A stretch of DNA of 7,587 bases from an uncultured Chitinophagaceae bacterium (GCA_934502905.1 CAKSVK010000167.1:1-7587), one strand, 5' to 3'. Positions 1-6,296 are shown, counted from the stretch's first letter. Numbers and translations are program-made. Notes: a model not told the origin generated them from the letters alone.

Positions 1-239
1 TAGTACAGGTTGCTCATGCCATAGCTGATGATATGGCGATGGAATTGTTGTGCATCGTTGTCGTAAATGCTGGCGCCATCAATCGGGTCGGTTCCGCCTG
101 CAGCATAATGTAATCCGCAAAGCGGTCCGTAATGCCTGGGTTCTTTGTCGCCGTATATTTTTTCGAGCTGTGTATCAATGGAAAGCCAGCCTACCGCATC
201 GTCTTCGGTAAATGTTCTTTGGTATTCTTCCGGTGTCAT
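1..239 (-). CDS. SUFU (suppressor of fused)-domain protein, 3' end outside the window
   Basis: Only the N-terminal 79 residues are visible; the frame is open to the left edge. The ATG at 239-237 is fixed by an in-frame TAG two codons upstream (245-243). The visible protein has GWLSIDTQLEKIYGDKEPRH (residues 17-36), then HYG at 36-38, GGTDPIDGASIY at 48-59 and H-x-H-x-x-SYGMSNLY at 67-79. This matches the start of the SUFU domain as I know it: a charged 'EP.HYG' segment, a 'GG.DPLDGISVY' core and a 'HWHYVSYG.SELY' strand. No signal peptide is seen, so it should be cytoplasmic. It begins 10 bp after the GH43 stop codon on the same strand, so cotranscription is likely. Bacterial SUFU proteins have been proposed as immunity proteins for polymorphic toxins, but many are uncharacterised; the role here is unknown. 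The family call is fairly secure, the function is not. Confidence 0.82.
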   Translation of the reverse strand, partial: MTPEEYQRTFTEDDAVGWLSIDTQLEKIYGDKEPRHYGPLCGLHYAAGGTDPIDGASIYDNDAQQFHRHIISYGMSNLY

Positions 240-249
240 TTTCTAATAA

Positions 250-1236
250 CTATTTTGACAGTGAACGCTTTTCGACTCCTTCCCTGGTGATGATCACCGG
301 TTTGATCAGCCCATTTTCATCAAATTCCATTTTGTCTATACAGGTTTCCCGGGAATCGCGGCGGCCTTTTTCGCTTTCCGGGCGCCGGTGATACACAATA
401 TACCATTCGTCTTTGCCGGGTATTTGTATCACGGAATGATGCCCCGCACCGTTGGCGATCTCCGGGTTCTGCTGCAGTATCCTGTCCACTCTTTTGAAGG
501 GACCAAAAGGAGAATCGGCAATGGCATAAGCCACGCTGTAATCTGGTCCTGTCCAGCCGCCCTCAGACCACATGAAGTAATATTTATGATTCCTGATAAA
601 CATGAGCGGGCCCTCCACGTAGTTTTCAGGAGTGATCTCCTTAAAAGTGGTGCCGTCTTCAAAAGGGACGAAACCGGTAAAATCATCATTCAGCTGCGCG
701 ATATTGCAATGCCGCCAGCCACCATATATCAGGTAATGTTTGCCGTCTTTGTCCCTGAATACATACTGGTCTATCGGCTGGGCGCCGTTATGGAACTTAT
801 CCACCAGCGGCTTTCCGAGGTGGTCTTTGAACGGGCCGGCAGGGTTGTCTGCCACCGCAACGCCTATGCCGCCATATTCGTTATCGCTCTGGATATCATT
901 ACCGCCAAAAAAAAGGAAATATTTTCCTTTATGCTGGATGATAGAAGGAGCCCACAACGCTTTTTTTACCCATTTTACGGCGGAGGTATCCACGATCCGG
1001 TCATGTTTTTTCCAGTTTACCAGGTCTTTTGAAGAGAAAGCGTCGAAATATACCTGTTTTTCATATGGAGCTGAGTAGGTAGGGTAGATCCAGTATTCCC
1101 CGTTAAAGATAATGGCTTCAGGGTCGGCATACCAGCCCGGAAATATGGGGTTGCCCGATAGTTTCTTGGTTGGGGATTGGGAGAATGCGGTGAATGTGAG
1201 TATCAGCAACGGTATTATAACAGGTATTTTCTTCAT
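250..1236 (-). CDS. Secreted glycoside hydrolase, family 43 (GH43)
   Basis: The product has 328 residues. An N-terminal Lys-Lys plus hydrophobic stretch (residues 2-18) ending in AFSQ looks like a type I signal peptide, probably cut near residue 19; there is no lipobox cysteine, so a periplasmic or secreted soluble enzyme is expected. The three GH43 catalytic acids are visible: Asp38 in GWYADPEAI (general base), Asp156 in QPIDQYVF (pKa modulator) and Glu208 in YVEGPLMF (general acid). Also present are LWAPSI (94-99), repeated SPFGPF/NPAGPF blade motifs, and GAGHHSV (263-269) carrying the likely active-site histidine. Length fits a single five-bladed beta-propeller with no binding module. The family acts on arabinan, xylan and related side chains; the substrate cannot be told here. 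The ATG at 1236 is chosen because the signal peptide starts there; AGAAG lies just upstream. It is followed closely by the SUFU gene and transcribed divergently from secDF. Confidence 0.9.
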   Translation of the reverse strand: MKKIPVIIPLLILTFTAFSQSPTKKLSGNPIFPGWYADPEAIIFNGEYWIYPTYSAPYEKQVYFDAFSSKDLVNWKKHDRIVDTSAVKWVKKALWAPSIIQHKGKYFLFFGGNDIQSDNEYGGIGVAVADNPAGPFKDHLGKPLVDKFHNGAQPIDQYVFRDKDGKHYLIYGGWRHCNIAQLNDDFTGFVPFEDGTTFKEITPENYVEGPLMFIRNHKYYFMWSEGGWTGPDYSVAYAIADSPFGPFKRVDRILQQNPEIANGAGHHSVIQIPGKDEWYIVYHRRPESEKGRRDSRETCIDKMEFDENGLIKPVIITREGVEKRSLSK

Positions 1237-1448
1237 ATCTTCTGTTTAGAGGCCGGAAGATACAGATATTCCGCTGAAGTCGGGGAACCGTCATATTGTC
1301 TCCCGTTCCGCTGTTTTTGCCGGCGAATGCCTTTGAAATCAGCTCTTATATAAAAACTCCCTTTCATTGTGTTTTTCTGTCATAAATTCAGGGGAAACCC
1401 TATCTTTGCAGCCCAATTTTAATATTTAGTAAACATTATTGTATTTGT
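1237..1448. other. Divergent intergenic region between the GH43 gene and secDF
   Basis: This 212-bp spacer must carry the promoters of both flanking genes. On the plus side a good Bacteroidota -7 element lies at 1401-1408. On the minus side only a partial match (TATCTTCC, 1262-1255) is seen. It overlaps an imperfect 20-bp palindrome at 1254-1273 with perfect 5-bp outer arms CGGAA/TTCCG, a possible operator for the glycosidase but unproven. No small ORF of note is visible. Confidence 0.6.
1401..1408 (+). promoter_or_regulatory. Bacteroidota-type -7 promoter element for secDF
   Basis: TATCTTTG matches the TAnnTTTG consensus used by the primary sigma factor of this phylum. It lies 40 bp before the secDF ATG, so transcription would begin near 1412-1416 and give a leader of roughly 35 nt. 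The -33 region is weak: there is a T-rich stretch at 1372-1376 but no TTG at the usual spacing. The AT-rich leader has no Shine-Dalgarno sequence, which is normal for the phylum. Confidence 0.6.
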
Positions 1449-4400
1449 ATGCAACTGAAAGGTCTGGTAACTTTTTTTGCGATTGCTTTGATTGTGATTT
1501 CTATTTATCAATTGCATTTCACATGGGTTGTTAGAAATCATGAAGGTAAAATAGAAGCAAGCGCTCAAAAATGGGTGAGCAGTAATTATGGCAATGCGTC
1601 CGATCAAGAGAAGGATTCTGCTTTTAATGCAAGATATCACCGTCTGATAGACAGTACGCAAAACCAGGTGATAACGTATGGTGTTACAGGTGCCGTTACC
1701 TACAAGAAAGCAAAGGAGCAGGAGCTGAGCCTGGGGCTTGACCTGCAGGGGGGAATGAGTGTGACGCTGGAAGTGGAGCTGGAAGATCTGCTGAGGTCTA
1801 TTTCCAATAGTCCCAAAGACCCTGCGCTTAACCAGGCGCTGCAACTGGCTACCCAACGGAGAGGGACAACCGATGCTGATTATATTGGGCTTTTCTCCCA
1901 GGCTTATAAGGAAGTAAATCCTTCCGGAAAGTTATCCGGGCTGTTTGCCAATGCGGGACAACGTAATATCAAGCTGGAAGATTCGGATGACCAGGTGATC
2001 ACCAAGCTGCGGAAAATGGCGGGTGACGCTTTTGAAAATACCAACAGGGTGCTTACCAAACGTATAGACCAGTTTGGAGTAGCGCAGCCTAATATCAATC
2101 CCGATCCACGTAAAGGTATTATTACCGTTGAGCTGGCCGGTGTGAAAGACGATCCTGAAAGAGTTCGTAAAATATTACAGGCAACTGCCAACCTCCAGTT
2201 CTGGGAAGTATATCGTATTGGAGACCTGAGCCAGAGCCTGTCGCAGGCGGAGCAAACGATCAATAACCTGAAAGGCGGAGAAGCAAAACAGGGGGACACA
2301 ACGGCAAATGCCGCTACTGAGCCGGCTGCTGAAGACAGTACTCAAACCCTGTCGCTGGACAACCTGCCGGCAACTGCAGGAGATACGAATAAGACGGTAG
2401 CCGATGCTGCAGCACCTGCCCGTACCAATACCATTGTCGGCTTACTGATGCAGGCACAGCAGGGAGAGTCCGCTTTGGCATACGTGCAAACAAAAGATAC
2501 GTCGTTGCTGAATGAAAACTTCGACCTGGTAAAAGATATTTTCCCTTCTGATGTTAAATTCCTGTACGGCGTGCCGCCGGAAGGAGCAGGCATCGTTGCC
2601 TTATACGCTGTGAAGATGCGCGACGGCAACAGGCCTCCGCTGGAAGGAGATGATGTGGAAGAATCCAATCTTTCTTACGACGAAAGAGGACGTCCGGCTG
2701 TATCCTTAAAAATGACCAAGCTGGGTGCCAAAAAATGGGGTGATCTTACTTCCGCTAACGTAGGGAAGCCCGTTGCCATAGCACTGGATAACGTAATATA
2801 TTCTGCTCCCAATGTGATCAATCCTATCCTGGATGGTAATTCCCAGATATCAGGAAGTTTTACCGACCAGGAAGCATCCGATCTTGCCAATATCCTTCAG
2901 TCCGGTAAGCTGGCAGCTCCTGCCCGTATCGTACAGGAGCAACTGGTAGGTCCTACATTAGGTGCTGAAGCGGTAAAAGGCGGTTTCCTGGCCTTCGGAC
3001 TTTCATTTGTGCTCATATTTGCGCTGATGCTGATATACTACAACACCAGCGGCTGGGTTGCCAATATCACATTGATCTTAAATATTTTCTTTACCATAGG
3101 GGTGCTGAGCGGTTTGGGTGCTACCCTTACTTCGGCCAGCATTGCGGCGTTGGTATTGGCGATCGGTATGGCAGTGGATACCAATGTGATCATCTTTGAA
3201 CGTATCAAAGAAGAGATCACATGGGGCAGAAGCTATTCGGTAGCGGTAGACCACGGTTATAAACGATCCCTGCCCCCGGTACTTGATGCACATATTACCA
3301 CCTTGTTGACAGCTATCATCCTGTATATTTTTGGAGTAGGTCCTATTAAAGGATTTGCTACCACACAGATCATCGCGGTGATACTGAATCTGTTCTGCGG
3401 CATCATGATCGCCCGCCTGGTATCAGAATGGTGGACAAATAAAAAAGGTCGTCACTTTGAATATTTTACCAAGATTTCCAAAACCATATTCAAGAAAGCG
3501 CATTTCAAATTTGTAGAGGCACGTAAAACAGCTTATATTATTTCTTCTGTTGTTGCGTTGCTGGGTATCGGTGCTTTCTTCTACGGGTTTGACGAAGGGG
3601 TGGAATATAAAGGCGGTAGAAGTTATACTGTTCTTTTTGATGCCCCTCAGAAAAACGATGACATTAAAAATGAATTGCAGAAAGTGTTCGGGGAATATCC
3701 TGTGGTGAAGACTGTGGGTGATAACCGTACACTGAATATTACCACGTCTTTTGAAAAGGAGAATCCTTCCCGCTCCGCAGATTCACTGGTAGAAACCACT
3801 TTACTGACCGGTTTGAAACCTTTTCTGGCAGAAGGAACGGATATGTTTACTTTTAAAAAGAATTACCTGCAGAGCTCGCAAAGCGTGCAGCCTTCTATTT
3901 CTGCTGACCTGAAAAGGGGCGCTGTTACCGCTACGGTAATATCAATTATACTGATATTCCTGTACATCTTTGTCCGCTTCCGCGACTGGAGGTTCTCCCT
4001 GGGTACGATCCTGTCGCTGGTACACGACGTACTGGTAACACTGGCGGTGTTCTCGTTCCTTCGGCATATCATGCCGTTCCCGCTGGAAATAGACCAGCAC
4101 TTTATTGCTGCGGTGTTGACAGTGGTTGGTTTCTCCATGAACGACACGGTGATTGTGTTCGACAGGATCCGTGAGTATAGTAAAACCATGCATGGACAGA
4201 GTAAGACTGCGATCATCAATGCGGCGATCAATGATACCCTGAGCCGTACCATCATGACTTCGGCTACGGTATTCATCGTGGTACTGGTATTGTTCATTTT
4301 TGGTGGTGAAGCTACCAGGGGATTCTCTTTCGCCATGCTGGTAGGTGTTCTCACCGGTATTTATTCTTCTATCTTCGTGGCAGCGCCGATACTGGTGGAT

Positions 4401-4487
4401 TTTGGCAAGGACAAGCCACTGGGTAAGGAAGCGCATGTTGAGAAACCCAAGGGTAAGGCCAAGCAGGCAACCCCGGCTCATTCCTGA
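1449..4487 (+). CDS. secDF: Fused protein translocase subunit SecDF
   Basis: SecD and SecF are joined in one 1012-residue membrane protein that uses the proton gradient to help SecYEG/SecA complete protein export. The SecD half has a first membrane helix at about residues 5-23, the D1 motif LGLDLQGG at 95-102, a large periplasmic region, then five helices from about 507 to 655. Motif AIGMAVDTNVIIFERIKEE carries Asp577. The SecF half starts with a helix at about 698-714, followed by YKGGR (720-724, the family's GG(T/R) motif), a periplasmic domain, and five helices from about 824 to 985. Motif FSMNDTVIVFDRIRE carries Asp899, and SRTIMTSATV carries Arg933. By position these three match the conserved Asp/Asp/Arg set tied to proton movement in Thermus SecDF. 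A low-complexity insert lies at about 272-325 and the C-terminus is a Lys-rich tail. The ATG gives the usual family start (MQLKGLV); TGA is followed at once by TAA. The frame is intact. Confidence 0.97.
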   Translation: MQLKGLVTFFAIALIVISIYQLHFTWVVRNHEGKIEASAQKWVSSNYGNASDQEKDSAFNARYHRLIDSTQNQVITYGVTGAVTYKKAKEQELSLGLDLQGGMSVTLEVELEDLLRSISNSPKDPALNQALQLATQRRGTTDADYIGLFSQAYKEVNPSGKLSGLFANAGQRNIKLEDSDDQVITKLRKMAGDAFENTNRVLTKRIDQFGVAQPNINPDPRKGIITVELAGVKDDPERVRKILQATANLQFWEVYRIGDLSQSLSQAEQTINNLKGGEAKQGDTTANAATEPAAEDSTQTLSLDNLPATAGDTNKTVADAAAPARTNTIVGLLMQAQQGESALAYVQTKDTSLLNENFDLVKDIFPSDVKFLYGVPPEGAGIVALYAVKMRDGNRPPLEGDDVEESNLSYDERGRPAVSLKMTKLGAKKWGDLTSANVGKPVAIALDNVIYSAPNVINPILDGNSQISGSFTDQEASDLANILQSGKLAAPARIVQEQLVGPTLGAEAVKGGFLAFGLSFVLIFALMLIYYNTSGWVANITLILNIFFTIGVLSGLGATLTSASIAALVLAIGMAVDTNVIIFERIKEEITWGRSYSVAVDHGYKRSLPPVLDAHITTLLTAIILYIFGVGPIKGFATTQIIAVILNLFCGIMIARLVSEWWTNKKGRHFEYFTKISKTIFKKAHFKFVEARKTAYIISSVVALLGIGAFFYGFDEGVEYKGGRSYTVLFDAPQKNDDIKNELQKVFGEYPVVKTVGDNRTLNITTSFEKENPSRSADSLVETTLLTGLKPFLAEGTDMFTFKKNYLQSSQSVQPSISADLKRGAVTATVISIILIFLYIFVRFRDWRFSLGTILSLVHDVLVTLAVFSFLRHIMPFPLEIDQHFIAAVLTVVGFSMNDTVIVFDRIREYSKTMHGQSKTAIINAAINDTLSRTIMTSATVFIVVLVLFIFGGEATRGFSFAMLVGVLTGIYSSIFVAAPILVDFGKDKPLGKEAHVEKPKGKAKQATPAHS

Positions 4488-4511
4488 TAATTTTTATTAC
4501 TGAAATAATAT

Positions 4512-4537
4512 AAAACCCCGCTTTTGCGGGGTTTTTT
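4512..4537 (+). terminator. Intrinsic terminator after secDF
   Basis: A GC-rich stem CCCCGC/GCGGGG (4516-4521 with 4526-4531), extended by AAAA/TTTT to 10 bp, closes a four-base TTTT loop and runs into six T residues (4532-4537). It starts 25 bp after the secDF stop. It should end the secDF transcript and separate it from ribD. Because the outer A and T runs pair, it has some terminator character on the minus strand too, but no minus-strand gene ends here. Confidence 0.92.
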
Positions 4538-4552
4538 CTTGCCGGAACGTGG

Positions 4553-4560
4553 TAGATTTG
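4553..4560 (+). promoter_or_regulatory. Bacteroidota-type -7 promoter element for ribD
   Basis: TAGATTTG is an exact match to TAnnTTTG. Only six bases separate it from the first ATG of ribD, so the expected start of transcription falls at or within a few bases of that codon. At the -33 distance there is only the T-run of the secDF terminator (4532-4537), no TTTG. The position, directly after a terminator and before a housekeeping gene, supports a real promoter, but eight-base matches can occur by chance. Confidence 0.5.
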
Positions 4561-4566
4561 CGACAG

Positions 4567-5637
4567 ATGATGCCGGAACATATTGCATATATGCGCAGGT
4601 GCCTGCAGCTCGCCGGTAGCGCAGCGGGAAAGGTAGCTCCGAACCCTATGGTAGGAGCGGTGCTGGTGCACCGGCACCGGATAATAGGAGAGGGATGTCA
4701 TGAGTATTACGGCGGTCCGCATGCTGAAGTCAATTGCATGAGGTCTGTAAAAGAGGAAGACAGGCAGCTTGTGCCTGCAAGCACATTATACGTGTCGCTG
4801 GAGCCCTGTGCACATTTCGGAAAAACGCCGCCATGCGCAGATCTCATTATCCGCGAAGGAATACAGAGAGTGATAGTGGGTTGCCGCGATCCTTTTCCGT
4901 CAGTAAACGGAAAGGGTATAGAAAAGCTGGAGAAAGCAGGCGTGCAGGTAGAAATATCCGGCATAGAAGAAGAGTGCCGCGAATTAAACAAACGGTTCTT
5001 TACTTTTCATACCTGCCACCAGCCTTATGTGATCCTGAAATGGGCGCAAACCAATGACGGTTTTATAGGAAGTAACGGGAAAGAGAGATTGCTGATCAGC
5101 AACGCCTTTACCAACCGCCTGGTGCATAAATGGCGAAGTGAGGAAGCTGCCATCCTGGTGGGCACCCGTACTGCGTTGGCAGATAATCCTTCGCTTACAA
5201 CAAGACAATGGTCCGGCAACAATCCCCTGCGGATACTGATTGATATGGAACTTACGCTTCCTGCCGGGCTAAGCCTTTTTGATAAAACTGTCCCTACCCT
5301 GGTTTTCAACCGTCATAAGCATACCATAGAAGACCTTAAAGCGCCGGGCTTTGATCAGTGCCCTTTGCAATATTACCAGGTAACCACCGACGTAAGTCTC
5401 GTACAGCAGATGCTGCACGCACTTTATCACCTGAACATACAAAGCCTGATCGTGGAAGGCGGGAGTAAAACCCTTCAATCCTTTATTGACGAAAACGCGT
5501 GGAATGAAGCAAGAATTATTACCAATACAGCCTTTTTTTCACCTGGCGGCGTAAGGGCTCCTGAGTTGGGGAAAGCGAAGGTGATAAAAACTGAACGGGT
5601 ACAGGATGATGTAGTAAACTGGTTGAGGAATGTATAA
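4567..5637 (+). CDS. ribD: Riboflavin biosynthesis protein RibD (pyrimidine deaminase/reductase)
   Basis: This bifunctional cytosolic enzyme deaminates 2,5-diamino-6-ribosylamino-pyrimidinone 5'-phosphate and then reduces the ribosyl chain with NADPH, giving the ribitylamino-uracil phosphate used for riboflavin. Numbering from the ATG at 4567 (356 residues): the N-terminal deaminase domain has the substrate loop APNPMVGAVLV (24-34), the zinc site HAEVNC (His52, catalytic Glu54) and EPCAHFGKTPPC (zinc Cys81 and Cys90). The reductase domain starts near 145 with ILKWAQTNDGFIGS, continues with ILVGTRTALADNPSLTTR, and ends with the nucleotide-binding VEGGSK (296-301). All key residues are present and the length is normal. 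The frame is open back to a GTG at 4549, but that codon lies upstream of the likely -7 element; the ATG at 4567 or the adjacent ATG at 4570 is better. The gene stands alone here, with no other rib gene visible. Confidence 0.95.
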   Translation: MMPEHIAYMRRCLQLAGSAAGKVAPNPMVGAVLVHRHRIIGEGCHEYYGGPHAEVNCMRSVKEEDRQLVPASTLYVSLEPCAHFGKTPPCADLIIREGIQRVIVGCRDPFPSVNGKGIEKLEKAGVQVEISGIEEECRELNKRFFTFHTCHQPYVILKWAQTNDGFIGSNGKERLLISNAFTNRLVHKWRSEEAAILVGTRTALADNPSLTTRQWSGNNPLRILIDMELTLPAGLSLFDKTVPTLVFNRHKHTIEDLKAPGFDQCPLQYYQVTTDVSLVQQMLHALYHLNIQSLIVEGGSKTLQSFIDENAWNEARIITNTAFFSPGGVRAPELGKAKVIKTERVQDDVVNWLRNV

Positions 5638-5660
5638 GACTGCGGGTATGAAATAAAATC

Positions 5661-5685
5661 CTACAGGTTCGTGTGAGCCGCATAG
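5661..5685. repeat. Hairpin just downstream of ribD
   Basis: The inner stem is GGTTC/GAGCC (5666-5670 with 5675-5679, one G-U pair) closing a GTGT loop, and the outer stem is CTA/TAG (5661-5663 with 5683-5685) across a small internal loop. It begins 24 bp after the ribD stop. It lacks a following T run, so it is not a standard intrinsic terminator, though it could protect the 3' end of the ribD mRNA. Confidence 0.4.
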
Positions 5686-5744
5686 TCGTCAACTTTATGA
5701 ACACAATCGGTAAAAATATCCCGATGGGGGTTCAATTTGAATAG

Positions 5745-5763
5745 CCATCGGTTATACCGATGG
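5745..5763. repeat. Perfect 8-bp hairpin with 3-base loop
   Basis: CCATCGGT (5745-5752) pairs perfectly with ACCGATGG (5756-5763) around TAT. The left arm can instead pair with an upstream CCGATGG at 5721-5727, and that in turn with ATCGG at 5706-5710, giving mutually exclusive stems. No T run follows, so this is not a standard terminator. Confidence 0.65.
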
Positions 5764-5780
5764 TAAGCCGTCCAGGCTTA
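5764..5780. repeat. Perfect 6-bp hairpin abutting the previous one
   Basis: TAAGCC (5764-5769) pairs with GGCTTA (5775-5780) across a GTCCA loop. It starts on the very next base after the hairpin at 5745-5763. Both sit inside a further inverted pair, TCAATT (5732-5737) and AATTGA (5781-5786), so the whole could fold as a three-way junction. Confidence 0.6.
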
Positions 5781-5896
5781 AATTGACGGCAATGGTGTGA
5801 GCAGTTTCCGGACCTTTGGAACCTGTTCTGCAAAACTACAGGCGCCTTTGCCAGTTTTCTGAATCCTTGTTGCCAGTGTAATAGTAAGATGCATTT

Positions 5897-5939
5897 CCTG
5901 ATGCAATCAGGGGAGATCAATTGGACACAAGTGATCTTC
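5897..5939. repeat. Two adjacent hairpins
   Basis: The first is CCTGAT-GCA-ATCAGG (5897-5911), a perfect 6-bp stem. The second follows directly: GGAGATCA (5912-5919) with TGATCTTC (5932-5939), including one G-U pair, then a 1x1 mismatch and an inner TTG/CAA stem (5921-5923 with 5928-5930) closing a GACA loop. The second also carries an internal mismatch of the type common in folded RNA, but neither leads to a T tract. Confidence 0.5.
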
Positions 5940-5941
5940 GG

Positions 5942-5962
5942 ACACTTACGCCGGGATTGGGT
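5942..5962 (+). repeat. Direct repeat, copy 1 (21 bp)
   Basis: This copy begins ACACTTACG and ends GGATTGGGT. It agrees with 6137-6157 at 20 of 21 positions; the one difference is A versus G at the seventh base. A related repeat arm (5989-6013) follows 26 bp later, the same order as in copy 2. Confidence 0.8.
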
Positions 5963-5988
5963 CTGCCCGCTACACCTCACCACTGTTT

Positions 5989-6013
5989 TGACATGCCGAC
6001 GCAGGAGGCATCT
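5989..6013 (+). repeat. Dispersed-repeat arm, isolated copy
   Basis: The segment contains CCGACGCAGGAGGCATCT. It matches the reverse complement of 6213-6237 at 20 of 25 positions. This resembles a short intergenic repeat (GTCAT-x-CCGA...GGAATCT type) that I recall as common in Bacteroidota and other bacterial genomes; that link is from memory. No clear partner arm in inverted orientation is seen nearby, apart from a weak candidate around 6060-6071. Confidence 0.6.
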
Positions 6014-6136
6014 GTTTTGATTTTTCCCCGATGACAATGGCTCGAAACTTTTACATAGAAGCTGGCATAATGGTACAGCACGGATGCAAGCCGCAGTAAT
6101 AAAGAGCACAGGTCTTACTGGGTGGCGGGCTTTACT

Positions 6137-6157
6137 ACACTTGCGCCGGGATTGGGT
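6137..6157 (+). repeat. Direct repeat, copy 2 (21 bp)
   Basis: This is the second copy of the 5942-5962 repeat, reading ACACTTGCG at its left end. Only four bases separate it from the inverted-repeat element at 6162-6237. The shared order (this repeat, then a repeat arm) at both sites suggests duplication of a composite unit rather than chance. Confidence 0.8.
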
Positions 6158-6161
6158 TGCC

Positions 6162-6237
6162 TGTCATTCTAAGCCTGCGAAGAATCTGCCAGGTTACAGA
6201 ATTACGAAGAATAGATACCTCCTTCGTCGGTATAACA
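6162..6237. repeat. Degenerate inverted-repeat element (REP/MITE-like)
   Basis: The left arm at 6162-6187 starts TGTCATTCT and ends GAAGAATCT. The right arm at 6213-6237 starts AGATACCTCC and ends CGGTATAACA. The arms are imperfect inverted copies around a loop of about 25 bases. The pattern matches a widespread short palindromic intergenic repeat whose consensus I recall as TGTCATTC...GAATCT with an inverted partner. Spurious translations of such repeats often read CHSEAKNL; here the same frame reads CHSKPAKNL. It codes for no transposase, so it would be non-autonomous, and its mismatches suggest an old, decayed copy. Confidence 0.6.
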
Positions 6238-6296
6238 AAGTCAGAGGTTGCACCAGTATTACATTTGTTGACGGAAACTTACGGTTTGTAGTAGTC

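Noticed and set aside
907..914. Run of eight A residues in the GH43 gene as a frameshift site
   Set aside because: The frame is continuous across it and all catalytic motifs on both sides are in the same frame, so there is no sign of a break or programmed shift.
388..1032. Plus-strand open frame of 214 codons
   Set aside because: It is antisense to the GH43 gene, whose catalytic motifs and signal peptide are clear; its own translation resembles nothing and has no promoter or start context.
1255..1262. TATCTTCC on the minus strand as the GH43 promoter
   Set aside because: It keeps only six of the eight positions of the element pattern and loses the final TG; it is too weak to list as a promoter.
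3863..4481. Minus-strand open frames of 163 and 179 codons inside secDF
   Set aside because: They are shadows of the SecF half, which has all family motifs intact; their translations are low-complexity and unlike known proteins.
4549..4566. GTG at 4549 as the ribD start
   Set aside because: It lies upstream of the likely -7 element and adds six residues with no counterpart in the RibD N-terminus I know; ATG at 4567 or 4570 fits better.
5732..6109. Minus-strand open frame of 125 codons in the ribD-icd spacer
   Set aside because: The translation is rich in Cys, Arg and His, lacks any recognisable motif, spans several hairpins and a repeat arm, and has no promoter-like sequence that I can see.
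6260..6267. TACATTTG, a match to the TAnnTTTG promoter element on the plus strand
   Set aside because: There is no plus-strand gene downstream and no -33 element at suitable spacing, so it is probably a chance match.
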